Shown one piece after another: positions 11,226-23,700 of a stretch of DNA of 64,000 bases. The notes below the pieces were generated by a model. The model saw only the letters and a list, made by a program, of their open reading frames with translations, searched no databases and was not told the DNA's origin. Position 1 is the first letter of the stretch, and the number at the start of each line of letters is the position of its first letter. The stretch is from Dendrobium chrysotoxum (taxonomy: Eukaryota > Streptophyta > Magnoliopsida > Asparagales > Orchidaceae), in contig CM034305.1 in the NCBI GenBank assembly GCA_019925795.1, positions 89,068,433-89,132,432 on the forward strand. Reading direction: 5' to 3'. The translations under genes were made by a program, and so were the position numbers.

Positions 11226-11705
11226 TGTTAGATCGGTCCATTGGACCGGTCTAGCCGGTCCTACGAGACCAGCTCGTGCGAAACAGGCAGAAGTCTCCAC
11301 CTCCTATACGCAGGATCTGACCGTCGAGGCCTTCGCGGAGCTGTTTAGGAAGGTTTTTGAAGGGAGTTGGGAGGGAAATTTCAGAGTAGAGGCTGTTTAG
11401 AGATTTCCTTTTGAATTGTATGCATTAAATAGTTTGTTTTCCTAGGGTTAGAGCATCTTGAATTTGGCTAAAATTTGAGATCTCTTAGGTTTTTGGACTC
11501 TAGTGGCGTCTAGAGATTTGAGAGAGATAGATCCTACTCTCGAATAGAGGATCAATTGTATCTTGCTATTTTCTTCCGTTAGTTTGATTATTCCAATAAA
11601 AAAAACTATTGTTGTTGTAGTTTTTCCTTTAGATTTGTGGATTATTCTCGCTGTTTTTGTTTTTATTGTTAGGTTTTACTTGAAATCTTCAAATATTTCC
11701 TAACA
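11226..11705 (+). repeat. 3' LTR of TR-GAG copy A
   Basis: 480 bp, TGTTAGATC to CTAACA, followed directly by the AATTT duplication at 11706-11710. Clearly homologous along its length to 7893-8359. Confidence 0.93.
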
Positions 11706-11917
11706 AATTTCTCTCCCATGGTGTAGATAATTGCTTTGACGCAATTAGGCATTTCATATTATCAGCAAAAATGACCCATGCAGTTTTCTCCTTAGGTGAG
11801 TTTTCACTTTTTGTTGTGATTTGCACCGACAAATCATTCTTTTTAGAAGTTAGCTCATCATTATCATTGTAATTCAGTAAGTAGAATGCAATGGATATTC
11901 ATCAAGCAATGTGCAGC

Positions 11918-13534
11918 CTTCAACAACAAGAGCATGAGCACGTGAGCTCAACACTTGAAGCTTCAAGTTGGTAAACATGTGTATGATATGAAACTATTTC
12001 AGAAAAATCTACTGAGAATCTCATTAGCAGACAAAAGAAAAATCATAAAAGTTGAGTATTAATAATTAATTGCTTGCAAAGTTTTCAAATGAGGAAAATA
12101 GTCGCGTGAAAACATGTGCCACCTCAAATATGAGAATATCGGATGCTGAAAAAGAATGTTTTAATTCATACCTAAAAGTCTAAGAGTTTCCTAAATATTT
12201 TGACGCCAGCTCTTCCTCATAAAGTGAACAATGTATTTATATTTGCTGATAAACCATTATAGAATATGTACCCATCGTGTCTGGTAGGACATTCTTGAAT
12301 GGTTGCCACAATACAATTTGCTAAAAGTCTTTTTGTAATTAGTGCCATATCTGCTCGCTAGGTCTGTCTCTTATCAGACCTTCATGTTCTGAGAGCTATT
12401 TTTCTTCTCTTCTTTTTTTTCTCTCTGGAGCATCTTCATTTCTCTGATTTTTCTTTTGCTCATATGCAATAAGGGAGCCAAGTAAAGCACATTTGTCTTT
12501 ATTGCAAATTGGTAAGTTTCATTGGAGCATCATCTTCATAAAGTCGAGTAATAATATTTTATGGAGCTAAAATTGCTTTTATTGCATTGTAAGAGGTGAA
12601 TCACATATAAACAAAAGCACCTAAAGAGAACTAGCAAGAAGGTTACGAAGAACTTAACCTGCGAATGCAAGCACGGGTGTGAAAGGCATAAGCTCATGTT
12701 CGATTTATTTCTGCTGATATCACATTTTAGTGTAATCTCACCTCTAGTCTTTGTAACTCACACTACTTATAGCAAATAAAGTACAAAAGCCCCCAAATAA
12801 CTTAATTGAAAGTAAATGAAAGTTCGCTCCTATTCAGGATACACATTGATTGTAGTAGTATAAACATCAAAAGATGGACATTTAGACAACCATTATGCAC
12901 GTCACCATAGAAATGGAAAAGATATTGCTCTAATCTCTATAATGGATTAAAAGTAGCGATTTATTATAATCAGAAATATTTGAAGGTTACAATAGCCATA
13001 CTTAACAGGTTTAAGGATTTAATTAAGAAAGAGGAGATTCCCATGGTCTCACCAGTTCCTCATTACAACCATCATAAATGGACTGTAGGGTTGATGTTGA
13101 GCGAACCTGCCTTGACGCTTTTGATTCCATCGAAATGCCCTTGCAGGAGAATCTAGCAAATGAATGAAATCGAGTGCTTAATGTCTACAGAGATTTCCAT
13201 AGAAATATGTGCTTATCATAGTTAATAGGAATTCTTTAATAATGGAAACAATGCAAGACAATGCAAAATTCACTTTCTGTCACACTCCACGTAGACTGAT
13301 GATGTTATGTTAGCTTTCATAATAAAATGATCCTTCATCAAAGATGCATTTAACAATGCAAAGATCAGAAACAAAAGGGAAAGCCCACATAAAAATCAAA
13401 ACAATCCCCACGCTTCAAACCCCATGCATAATTTCTGTATTAGCTTTGAGCTTATTTTGTTAGTCATATTCTCTTAAAAAAATCAATTATTGTGCAATAT
13501 AAATGATAAATTATAAACCATTTGATGCATATAA
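11918..13534. other. intron 7 of the host gene, left part, no element recognised
   Basis: AT-rich sequence without a supported coding segment or clear repeat. It belongs to the 15.3-kb intron between exon 7 and exon 8. Confidence 0.5.
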
Positions 13535-14440
13535 TGCATGCTCAAAGAACCATAAAAGCACATAAAATTGTGTATCCAGTATTGAATACATGCATACATC
13601 AAGCAAGGATGTCTTAAAGGAAAATAAAGCAAATAAATTCCAAAGCATGCTCTACCTTCAAAAGGCTGATTATGGACCTCTCCATTGGCTTGTTATCAAA
13701 ATATGCTAAAAGATGTAGAACATGATATAGCAGACAAGACCAAATGTGCAGTAAGCAACATTTAAACATCTACTTTGGTGTTGAATAGAATTCCCTAGTG
13801 TTGTATGCCTGATAAACTCCACGTTGAGCTGATCCATGCACACACTCAACCAAGAAACCATCAAACCGCCCCAAGGTTCAGCTCCAAAGAGTACTCTCTG
13901 TTGCACAAATCAACTTAGTTCAAGAGGATAAGTTTGATGCTACTGCATAGTCAAAGAACCCTAAGGACACATAGGTTGTGTATCCACAAGTAAATACATA
14001 GATCAAGCAAATTTATCTTTCAGGAAAAATTTTGCTAATAAATTCGTAAGCTTGCCCAATTTGCAAAAGCCTTGTTATGGACTTGAGTGACACAGACTCC
14101 AATGGCATCTGTTATCAAAACTTACTATGCCATGTAGAGTCTTATATGGTGAATAAAAGCAAAACTAAGAGTCTTTTATGGTGAATAAAAGCAAAACTAA
14201 GAGTCTTTTATGGTGAATAAAAGCAAAACTAAGTATAGGCAATATTTGAACACCTGCTTTGGTGTTGGAATTATTAATAATTCCCTAGCATTAGATGCCT
14301 AAAACACTCCACATTCTATCAAGTGGATGGCAAGGAATTCATCCTTCAAGCTGATTCATGCATACGTTCAGCCAACAAAACATCAAAGCTCCAATGGAAT
14401 TCAACTCCAAAGAAGAGTCCCCCATGTTGAAATCAACTTA
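13535..14440. repeat. diverged tandem duplication, about 400-500 bp units
   Basis: Two copies, about 13535-13915 and 13935-14440, share ordered blocks such as the tcaaagaacc, gtgtatcca, atcaagcaa, ttatcaaaa, tttggtgttg, aattccctag and atcaactta words, with many substitutions and indels. No coding frame is conserved. The second copy contains the 3 x 32-bp array listed separately. Confidence 0.65.
14137..14232. repeat. 3 x 32-bp tandem repeat
   Basis: Three head-to-tail units of 32 bp, each beginning GAGTCTT and ending AAAACTAA. Units two and three are identical and unit one differs by one base, so the expansion is recent relative to its surroundings. Confidence 0.95.
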
Positions 14441-14817
14441 ATAGAACTTTAAAAGAGCCTAATCTAGCTAGACCAAGAGGGCAGCCTTTTCAAAACACAA
14501 TCTCTCAGATTCTTAGCTCAGCGAAAAATAACTAAATGCAAAAGTTAAAATAAGCACATGACAGCATATTTATTGAGTGAGCCTAAGTGTTCTGAGCATT
14601 AACAAAGGTTATTGGTGGATATTATGATATGAAAATGACAGTCATGTCATGTAGATTTAAAATGTAATGCAAAGACTGTAATTCATTTATGTAGCCTTTC
14701 GGTGATATTAGGTTTCCGGTGAACACTTGATCCTACAGCAATAGGGATGCCATGTTGCCTTGAGTGGCACATGAGGGGAGTCAATTACCAACTCTCCCTC
14801 AACTAGAGGGAGCATGG

Positions 14818-15304
14818 TGATAGGAAACAACCACTATAAATCCAGAAAACTGCTGGATTTCAGAGAAAAACAGCAACTATAGTGCAGGTTTTGTGAAAAC
14901 TATAGGAAAATATGAGAAAAACACTTGAAATTCACTAGTGGACGAAGAAAAACAGCAAGATACAATTGATCCTCTATTCGAGGAGAGGATTGATCTCTCC
15001 CAAATCTCTAGACGCCGCTAGAGCCTAAAGGAAAACCTAAATCTAGATCACAAATTTCAGCCAAATTCAAGATGCCCTAACCCTAGGAAAACAAACTATT
15101 TAATGCATACAAATCAAAAGGAAATCCCTAAACAGTCCCTACATTCAATTTCCCTCCTAAACTCCCTTCAAAAACCTTCCTAATTGGCTCTGTGAGGATC
15201 GACAATTGGATCCCGCGTACAGGAAGAGGCGGAACCTCCGCCTCTGTTTCGCAGGGCCGGTCGCACGTGGACCGGCTGGACAAGTCCAATGGACCGGTCT
15301 AACA
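14818..15304 (-). mobile_element. solo LTR of the TR-GAG family
   Basis: 487 bp, in inverse orientation to copy A. The minus strand starts TGTTAGACCGGTCC at 15304 and ends near TTTCCTATCA at 14818. It is flanked by CATGG at 14813-14817 and 15305-15309. It matches the copy A LTRs along its whole length, including the GATCAATTGTATCTTG block. No internal sequence remains. It shows that the family has been active more than once at this locus. Confidence 0.92.
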
Positions 15305-15309
15305 CATGG

Positions 15310-15590
15310 ATGCCCTATTATGCCATCCTCAGAATTTATTTGCACCAAAACTAATGATTTGAGAAGATCATGAATGGTGAGTGAGATGAGAAATTTGAGA
15401 TTAACATGGATCACCCAAGCTAAATTGAATTTTTCCAAGGCATCCCAAACATGAATAATCAACGTCATCCTAAACAGTTCAATGGATTGGAGCCCTAGCC
15501 TCATAAGAGATGTTGCAACCAACCCCCTCCGACTAAGCGATTGGGAGTTGCTGATAACAAGTGGCATCATACCAGCATTACTAGTGTCAA
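15310..15590. other. intron 7 stretch with a short protein-like minus-strand frame
   Basis: The minus-strand frame open from 15636 reads through this stretch (DGLPPFDTSNAGMMPLV, LSRRGLVATSLMRLGL, IIHVWDALEKFNLAWV) and then runs on into the solo LTR. It has some protein-like character but no recognised family, and no splice sites in phase with the host gene. It may be a fragment of an old coding sequence. I do not call it a gene. Confidence 0.3.
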
Positions 15591-16498
15591 ATGGTGGCAG
15601 GCCATCTAATGATAACAAGGGAGCAAAGCATCCCATGCAATAGAAGTGTTTCTACATGGAAAGGGGATGATGGCCAGGGTTACCACCCGGGAATTTGTGG
15701 ACAGCATATTGGAGATCACATTTTTGTTAAAGAGGCAACAATACTATCACCCCATCCACTGAGAATGGGTGACGATTTTATATATAATTTCAAATCAAAT
15801 ATAATAAAAAAGAGAGAGAAGGACATTTTGTCTTTCAGCTGCCATGAAGCAACTTTTTAAAATAAGAAATAAAAAGAAAAGCAAAAATAACTTAAAAAAA
15901 AAGTAAAACCCTAAACCTACCCAAACCCGCACCTCACACACTCAAAATCCCTCACTCACCCTAATTCCCTCATCTCACTTAATACACTAGACGACACCCT
16001 CTCTCTTCACGCTAATTCCCTTCTTTTCACACAAGACTCACACGATGGTGGCAGGCCATCTAATGATAACAAGGGAGCAAAGCATCCCATGCAATAGAAG
16101 TGTTTCTACATGGAAAGGGGATGATGGCCAGGGTTACCACCCTGGAATTTGTGGACAGCATATTGGAGATCACATTTTTGTTAAAGAGGCAACAATACTG
16201 TCACCCCATCCACTGAGAATGGGTGACGATTTTATATATAATTTCAAATCAAATATAATAAAAAAGAGAGAGAAGGACATTTTGTCTTTCAGCTGCCATG
16301 AAGCAACTTTTTAAAATAAGAAATAAAAAGAAAAGCAAAAATAACTTAAAAAAAAAGTAAAACCCTAAACCTACCCAAACCCGCACCTCACACACTCAAA
16401 ATCCCTCACTCACCCTAATTCCCTCATCTCACTTAATACACTAGACGACACCCTCTCTCTTCACGCTAATTCCCTTCTTTTCACATGAGACTCACACG
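15591..16498. repeat. 454-bp tandem duplication, two near-identical copies
   Basis: Units 15591-16044 and 16045-16498 are each exactly 454 bp and differ at only a few positions (for example CCCGGG/CCCTGG and ACTATC/ACTGTC). A third unit starts with ATG at 16499 but is replaced by a poly-C tract. The identical 89-residue frames at 15591-15860 and 16045-16314 are a by-product of the duplication; I see no known domain. The very low divergence marks this as one of the youngest rearrangements in the window. Confidence 0.97.
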
Positions 16499-17150
16499 AT
16501 GCCCCCCCCCCCCCTCTTCCTCTCTTTCATGCAACCCAGCAAGCCAACCCGACCCCCAACACAACCTCACGCCATCGTCAACCTTGTCAACCGACCACCG
16601 CTTGCGTCACCCTAGCTGCAGGCCACCTCTTTCCTCCTTCCTCTTCAACTTATACTTCTTCCTCTTCCTTTTTCTTGATTCTTAATCCTCCTCATTTTAT
16701 TCTTATTCTTCTCTTCTTTCTTCTTCTCTCCTCCTCCTTTATTCTTCGTCTTCCACTTCCATTTTCTTCTTCTTCTCATTTTTCTTCCTTTTATTTCCTC
16801 CAACCTCTCTACCTCACCACCTCACTCTCTCCCTCTATAACCCTCACTCTCTCCCCAATTCTCTTTCTCTCTCTAGAAATAGAGAGAGAAAGTACCTTTC
16901 TCTCACTAAGCCCCTTCCTTTCTCTACAGCAACACCCTACATCTCTCTTCTCCTCTCTCTCTCTAAAATCAAAGAGAGAAAATCCATTTTCTCTCTCTAG
17001 CTCTCAATTTCTACCCCTCACAACCAGTCTATTTCTCTCTCTACATAGAGAGAAAATAATTTCCCTTTCTCTCAAAAAAGAGAGAAAACCCTCCATACAT
17101 CTCTCTTTCTCTCTCTAAAAAAAGAAAGCAAAAAAGGTCAAAAAAAAGAA
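16499..17150. repeat. pyrimidine-rich low-complexity tract
   Basis: Starts with 13 C (16502-16514) and continues as CT-rich sequence with many CTCTCT and TTCTTCTTC runs. The strand asymmetry keeps several frames open, giving spurious Ser/Leu-rich proteins. Confidence 0.9.
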
Positions 17151-19235
17151 AAGACTACTTCGAGCATCACCTCGCCTTGTCTCGTTAGCGTTGTCCTCAC
17201 CGCTACACACCTTAAGTTATAAATCCCAAAACCTTTAAAACTCTAAAATCTCGAATAGAACATGTTTGGCGTGACGACTGAAAGCTGTGCATACTTTTCT
17301 TATGTGGCATATGAAACTCATAAGTGAAACTTGTGACATAACGAGTAGGCCCCGTGCAGGCTTTTAGCATGGTGTGATAAATTTAAGTACCCATGCGAGT
17401 ATTTTTTGATGCAGTAGGGAAACACTGTGACTTGCAAACAGATACTTGAAGACCCATGCATTATTTTTCTTCGCTGGTCAGATTGAAAATTATGGTTGTG
17501 ATGTCTTATGGCACTGAACATGCAAGCCTTTCTTGGCATGTTGAGAAGACCCAGTATACCCGATGAAGCACCCAACACAAGGAAAACGTCGGGATGCTAC
17601 CGAAATTTAGACTAATAGAGATCCAAATAGAACTTAAAAAGAATTTTTTCACCACAAATTTGATTTTAAAAATATATATATATAACATAAATTAAAACTC
17701 AAAAAATTAATCAAAATGAGACCAAAGTTGCAAAAATGAAAATAAGAATAAACTAAAATAAGAGTTACAGGGGACTTGTGGAGAATTTGAAAGCTCGCTA
17801 ACGAGCGCAAAATAAGACCTCCGCTTTAACCTCTACAACACTCGTAAACGTTCAAAATTTAAGACAATGCATACCTCGTGAACTGAACTTGGATGAAAAT
17901 GAGCCAAAAGGGGCTCCATATTTTTAACATGAAATATTTGTGGGACCCACCGAATTAAAATCTAATCAAATAAAGATGAGGAAGGAAAACATGTGTAAAA
18001 TATGTTAAAATTCATTTTGTGGTGCTCCCATTTGGATTCCAAATACATGTACAAGTGACAAAAATGCAAGCGATTCGCTTAAATATGAGTGATAATTAAC
18101 CTAAAATATGAAATGATGGATACGACCTATGATAACACATTCGTGTGAACGACTGCCAAGTTAGATGCTTACAAATCTCCAACGGTTGTTTCACGTGAAT
18201 ATCTCTAAATAAAATAAAATGAACAAACTTGTTGCAAGTCACGAGTGTATGAATGCCCTACACAATACAAGCTAGCTACAAAAGAAATGGAACTCGTATA
18301 GATCTCCTGATGTATACCCCGTGAAAGCATGCCTTTATAAAGAAACAAAACAGTGCAGTGTTGCGTATTACGGGTTGCACGACTACTTCAACAAAGTGCG
18401 CGGGACACTTCAAATCACTAAAAGAGAATCTTGTCTATGCGTCCCCTGTATGTATAGTGCAACTGTACGTAAGACATACAAATATATTGTACAAGCGCAC
18501 GAAAAGCGTACAAGCATTCAAGTATGCAAATACACCGCATGTGTGCATAGAAATTTGTGTAGATTTAACATGCAAGTGCATTATGAAACATACACAAATG
18601 CACCATGAAACATCCAAATACAAATGTAACAAAAAGCATGCAAATGCAATGAAATCCCACGACCAATATTTAAATTCCAAATCTCTTTTAAAATTAAATG
18701 TGTGCATATGCTCTGATGAGCAACACAAATTAACAAGCATGTCGTCTGAGAGTTCTGTACATACTAAAAAATTACAAATGATTTTAAATTTCTCATTCTA
18801 AGAAGTATGCAAATGCACTAAAATACATACAAGTGCATCGTGCAAATACACTAAAAATTGTGCCAACATAGTCAAATATGTGGATGCATCATTCAAGTGC
18901 ACCAAAAAGTGTACAAATACATTGGCAGACGCACAAAAAAACACACACATCATTTGAAAAGAATTTTAAATTTCCCTCGTGTGCTCCGACCAATATATCA
19001 AACTCTCAAACCTATGATCTAAGAATGAAAAGTGTGCAAACACGCAAGTAAATACATTGCAATGCATACAATTGTATCAGGTGAATGCAACAATAATTGT
19101 GCCAACAAGATCAAAATATATGGATGCAACATGTAAGTGCACTGAAGAACGTGCAAATAGATAGTGCAGACGCACTAAAAGTGCACACACCATTTTAAAA
19201 GAAATTTAAAATTCCCAGCTATGCTCTGAACGATC
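17151..19235. repeat. intron 7 repeat copy, 5' part, with TGCAAATGCA-like words
   Basis: The part from about 18440 is built from many degenerate short words such as aagtgca, catgcaaatgca and gtgcaaatac. Similar sequence occurs at about 23820-24300. The region continues after the TIR element at about 20584 and matches the second copy upstream and downstream of 24911-26445. The overlapping frames at 18321-18801 are not coding. Confidence 0.5.
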
Positions 19236-20584
19236 TATGATGCATAAACACAACACGGCGACACAGATACGACACGACACGGATAGGGCACGTCAATTAT
19301 TGAAAATATAGGATACGGACACGGGTTGGACATGGTATTATAATTTTAATATTTTAAAAATAGTGAATAAAAATTGAAGAAGTATAATATTACAAATAAT
19401 TTAGAAATAATAAGCCATTTAACTAGAATTTGTAATTAAAATAATTAATATTAGGATGTCGTGAGTCGAGCGTCGATGTCGTGTATTAGGCATCAAGAGA
19501 AGAGACGACAATGTTGTTTAGAGTCGCGTCGATGTTATGCAGTAAGTATCGGGCGTCAATGTCAAGAGGGCGTCTGTCATCGATGTTGCGAGGGCATTGG
19601 TCGTCAATGTTAAAAAGATGTCAGACAAAGATGAGCTATCAAGTTGTGGGTATAAAAATTATTAGCATCGAGCATCAATGTCAAGACAATGTCAGACTTT
19701 GATGTGGAGATGGTTTTGAAATGTCGATGTCATAACAATGTCAGATGTCAATATTGAGATCACATCAGGCATTTTTGTGAAACCAAAGTCGAACCCGCCA
19801 AAGAGAAATGAAAATGAGAATATTCGATGAATGGGGTATTGAGAGCGGGCAATTGATTTGGCGTTGTGGTAGGAAATAAGAAATTCAGTTTTTATATTTT
19901 AAATAAATAAAAATTTTAAATACACGAAATTCTATTTAAAATAATTCATAAAATATTTAAGACACATCCAATTTGTATTTAATATTTTTTAATCGAACAC
20001 ATTTTTGGCATATCTGACACATATCAAAGGAGTGTCGGACGCATGTTATGCCGGACACTGCATGCCTCTTTGAGGAGAAGTGTCGGTGCATCATAGGCGC
20101 ACAAGCATCTAACTTGTTCGTCTTCTTCATTTTCTCAGGCACCAGGCATCCAAGTGTTCCGACTCGTGTCTACTCTGTCGAAGGCAGAGGAGGGTTCGAT
20201 TGAGCTACTGCTCGATTGAAGCCGATATATCCCCGTTCCCTCGTCTTCTTCGTCTTCCCCATTCAATCGTTTTCGACACTTCATCAATTCTGCGACAAGG
20301 CGAGAGGCCAACCGAGCAGGCGACTTCTCAATTCGAACGTAAAGGAGGGAGAGTGAGGCAGATACATTCAATTCGAGTATAGTTTGTTGGCTTCTTTATT
20401 TCCGCAAGCAAGTGAGGGCGTCGGATTTACTATTCATGATAAATAATTTTTTATATTTACTTATATAATATCTTAATCTATAAATCACATTAAAATTGTA
20501 ATATTATGTCCGCACCGTACCCGTGTCCTATTTTTTAAAAAATAGCCGTGTCCCATGTCCGTGTCCGTATCCATGCATCTTACA
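19236..20584. mobile_element. candidate non-autonomous TIR DNA transposon
   Basis: The left end (about TGATGCATAAACACAACACGG) and the reverse complement of the right end (AGATGCATGGATACGGACACGG) form imperfect terminal inverted repeats, followed inward by strings of GACACGG / CACGACAC words at both ends. Between them lie degenerate GTCGATGTC-type repeats (19460-19760) and a GC-richer segment (20100-20420) unlike its surroundings. No transposase is present. The superfamily is uncertain because the target-site duplication is not clear; a bare TA is possible. Confidence 0.55.
20135..20371 (-). other. GC-richer ORF inside the TIR element, possible captured fragment
   Basis: A 78-residue minus-strand frame (LARLASRLVAEL-like, then LNGEDEEDEGTGIYR and a Ser-rich run) in a segment much richer in G+C than the rest of the intron. 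I recognise no family. Captured gene pieces are common in plant non-autonomous transposons, but without a match this is only a possibility. Confidence 0.25.
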
Positions 20585-21640
20585 CAAAAGCTCTCAACCA
20601 AAGGGGACTATTTCATTTTCCAAAATGTTAAAAAAAATTAAAATTAATTATTTAGAGCTTAAATTTTGATAAAAATTAAAAATTCAAATTCTATCAAAGT
20701 TTGAATATTTAAAGTAAAATTTAATACAAAAAACTTAAAGCAAAAGTCCATAACTTCTCCACAACAATTTATCGAGGGTGATAAATTTGAGAATAACTTC
20801 AGCTCACAAAAATTGAATATCCAATCGAGAACGTTGTTAAAATTTATACACAAGTAATTTTTCACCAGTAAGAAAAATTTATACATAAGTCATTTTTCGC
20901 CAGGAAGAACGTGGTACGTGTTCTCTAACAACTGATTTTGCCACAAAATGGCACCACAGATAAATAGTTATGATCTGGGCCATCTGAACACGCGACTTTG
21001 CCAAAAAATAGCGCCATTAAATTATGGTCACAACTAGAACCCAAATGCTCCCCAATGGCTCAAACCCATTGAGTAATAAATCATACGGTATACTTGATAG
21101 AGCACATAACCCTCTGTTAACTATTGTTAACTCAAATTTGTCCTCTTAAACAAACATCCACCTCAAGTCTACAAGGTACCATTGGATGAAACAACTCATA
21201 GCTACCGACAATAATCCTTCAGTCAAGTTAAGTTGACCACCTCATTTGACTAAGTAAACTTGGGACCACCACAACCCAGGACAAGAAACTATGGGATCTT
21301 GATCGGACTCATCATCTTTCCCCCTCCTATCCGCTTTAAGTATACTGTGATGAATTTCAAACCTTAATAATCTAATTTTAACCCTTAAAAATCCTAATTG
21401 ATGCTATTATACATCGGGTACTTAGTTTTATCTAACGACTATTCTTAATTAAAATTTCTCTCCTTAGAGGGAAGGGCAATTAACCATAGGGGCTTGCGCC
21501 TATAAGAAATATCGAACTAATTTATGAAGTCCTCGTAAAATAAGGGTGAAATCTCTGGATAGTGACTTATCTTAAATTTAATTTGACTTTTGAAAATTTG
21601 ACCAGAAACCTAATCCATTAAAATTCTCCTAAAAAAAGTT
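20585..21640. repeat. old dispersed repeat, copy 1
   Basis: About 20930-21360 matches 24770-24905 plus 26451-26715 in order (GATTTTGCCACAAAATGGCACCAC against GATTTTACTGCAAGATGGCACCAC, then the cctcttaaacaaa and aaacaactca blocks). I judge the identity at roughly two-thirds by eye. It was continuous with 17151-19235 before the TIR element inserted. No coding capacity seen. Confidence 0.65.
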
Positions 21641-23700
21641 CGGAGAAGCTGAGAGCATGAGTTTTCAGAGCCTATGATGAAAAGAGTTTATAGAACATAA
21701 TCGGAAGAGGCACTATTCCATCATTTAAATCTACAAAAAATAAGTTTTGTTCCTTTACTAACCTTATATTTATTGGGCTTAATGCTTTGAGTGAAATCAG
21801 GGTTAATATTCACTATTATTTTCTTATGATTTTGCTTGCTTCGTTAAAACCAAAATGATATCAAACTTGTTCCCAATCTCAAGAGCTTGAGATTTTATAA
21901 CTCCTAAAAGACAAATATAGCATTTTGAAGGCATGATTTGACTTTCTCAAGCCTGTGCTCGTTGCTAGAGAGACAAAACAAATTTCCATAGTTCTCTTCA
22001 ATCTCTTGGGATAAATTCCCGCCATTAGAAGCTGGGAGGACCACAACAGTAACATCTACAAACACAACAAGGTACATATGTGTGGGATTACAAACACCAG
22101 ATCATAAATAAATCCCTACATGTATGAATAAATCGATCATATATACACCGTTGCCATACTCAAAATTAATCAAGCCAAATAAATCATGTAGCTTGTTAGC
22201 ATAGTTTCCAACAAACAATAGCGCACTTATTTAGCCACAAAAAAAAAAGTATGATGGTGAAAAATGAACCTATTCTGCATTCTTGGTGAATGAGCAGGCG
22301 TTTGACTCCCTATTTTTCCAAGACCTAACCAACAAAAGATGGTAAACAGAAAGTTAGAAGAAAACAGTCGGGAAAAATAGCATAAGGCAATAATTAACCA
22401 AACATACTGATGTAGAATCTAGCTTCAGTAAATAATTAAACAAGCAAATAGTTGTTGCAGCAGCTTGAAGCGAATCTTCATAGGTCAAAAGTTAGAGTAT
22501 ACTGTGCTTTTTTAGTTTGAAATAAAGTATCCTTATGCATAATTATTTCATCGCATTTGCTGATATGTCTTAATTGTCCGATATAACTTCAGCCCAGTAT
22601 TTCTATCACTAAACTATTTTTTTATGTGCTAATGAGATAAATCCTCACACCCTAATTTCCACTATCCAGTTGCCTCTTGTCACAAACTATAAGACTTAAA
22701 AAGTTAATCAAAATAAACATATTCTTGAGCATTGAACAGCTAAATGTGCCCAGCTTGCTCTAAAACAACAGACCAAACGTAAAAGTTGTATCTTAGTGGT
22801 TAAACTATTGCTATCTTCCAGGCAAACCAACTTGACAAATCTTGCGTGTTTAGAAAGGTGGCACTAACGTCCTTTTTTAAAAGAGAAGAGAAAAAACAAT
22901 CAAGTTCTAATGGGAGTAAATAATTTTGGCATGTTGTACTAAAGGTTTATTTTTATAGAATGAGAGTGTCATATTATCCATGGAAACAGAAAAGGCAGGA
23001 AAAAAAAGAAAATTGGAAAAATATAGAAATGAAATAATGAAAATATCAAGGGAATGCCACAAGTTCTTAGACTTCAAACTAAAGTGCTCTGTTTTTCTAG
23101 ACTTACTAATCCGGTCCTTCATTTTATTTTCATATCAGGATAGGTAATTCAATTGCTCAAGTTATTGCATGTGAGAAACGGTAGTTTTTGGAGACAATGA
23201 GGAAGGACACCCATGCAGGATCACCATAGGATCACAGGCAAACAAGTTTTTTTAAGCATAATGGGAAGGTCCAGCACCCCCAAATATACCTTCCATGCCG
23301 AAGAGGTGCCACGAAAGTATCAAAATTCAGATGGAATGAAATCAAAAGGAATAATTAAATGAACTTCTCTAAACTTGAATGCAATGAACTGAAAGGATTA
23401 AATGTGAAATTAATAATAAAAAATAAATACCTAAAATGTCATACAAGCTGTATTGAAAAGAACAAACATTAAGAAATGGACTGAATAAAAGGAATAATAG
23501 GGGACTTGCAGTAACCACAATAGCTCACCTATGGGTAAGATCACAAACAAAACCTCCCCATAGCACCCGAAACTCTTAAAACCATGGACTTGAATGAATG
23601 AACTAGGGCTCCCTTATTTAAAAACAAAAAATTGATTTCCTGTGGGGTTCACCATGGACTCGTCTTCTACGCCACCCAATCCGCATTACATAAACGCGAG
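21641..23700. other. intron 7, middle part, nothing recognised
   Basis: AT-rich. Short frames only. No splice-flanked coding segment in phase with the host gene and no clear terminal repeats. Confidence 0.5.

Larger units (their letters stand above)
7893..11705 (+). mobile_element. TR-GAG-type retrotransposon, copy A
   Basis: A complete element with two LTRs (7893-8359 and 11226-11705), a tRNA-Met primer site, a decayed gag and a purine tract, but no protease, RT, RNase H or integrase. Net length without the nested solo LTR is 2092 bp. The same architecture is found in copy B (40327-42941), so the lack of pol is a family trait and not a chance deletion. Such gag-only elements are described in plants as TR-GAG and depend on enzymes from other elements. 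This copy lies in exon 8 of the host gene in opposite orientation. Confidence 0.93.
7849..11917 (-). pseudogene. host gene exon 8, split by a TR-GAG retrotransposon
   Basis: The exon is in two pieces, 11917-11706 and 7892-7849, separated by the element at 7893-11705. Removing the element and one copy of its AATTT duplication joins the two pieces in one open frame across the insertion site (QLSTPWERN then SFHLSNLMPAIVP), ending at donor CCCCT|GTAATAG. The upstream part reads GCTLLDEYPLHSTY and then needs a one-base shift to reach NYNDNDELTSKKNDLSVQ, a probable deletion near 11880. The acceptor GAAG|GCTGC was chosen partly because it fits exon 7 in phase, so the start is tentative. With the missing base the length is a multiple of three (252), so skipping the exon keeps the frame. 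Confidence 0.55.

Noticed and set aside
15591..16314. Pair of identical 89-codon frames
   Set aside because: They are one frame duplicated with the 454-bp repeat; no domain or conservation apart from the duplication.
16485..17118. Ser/Leu-rich frames
   Set aside because: Product of a pyrimidine-rich tract.
18321..18801. Overlapping frames of 95-147 codons on both strands
   Set aside because: Built from degenerate tgcaaatgca-type words that also occur near 23.9 kb; no domain.
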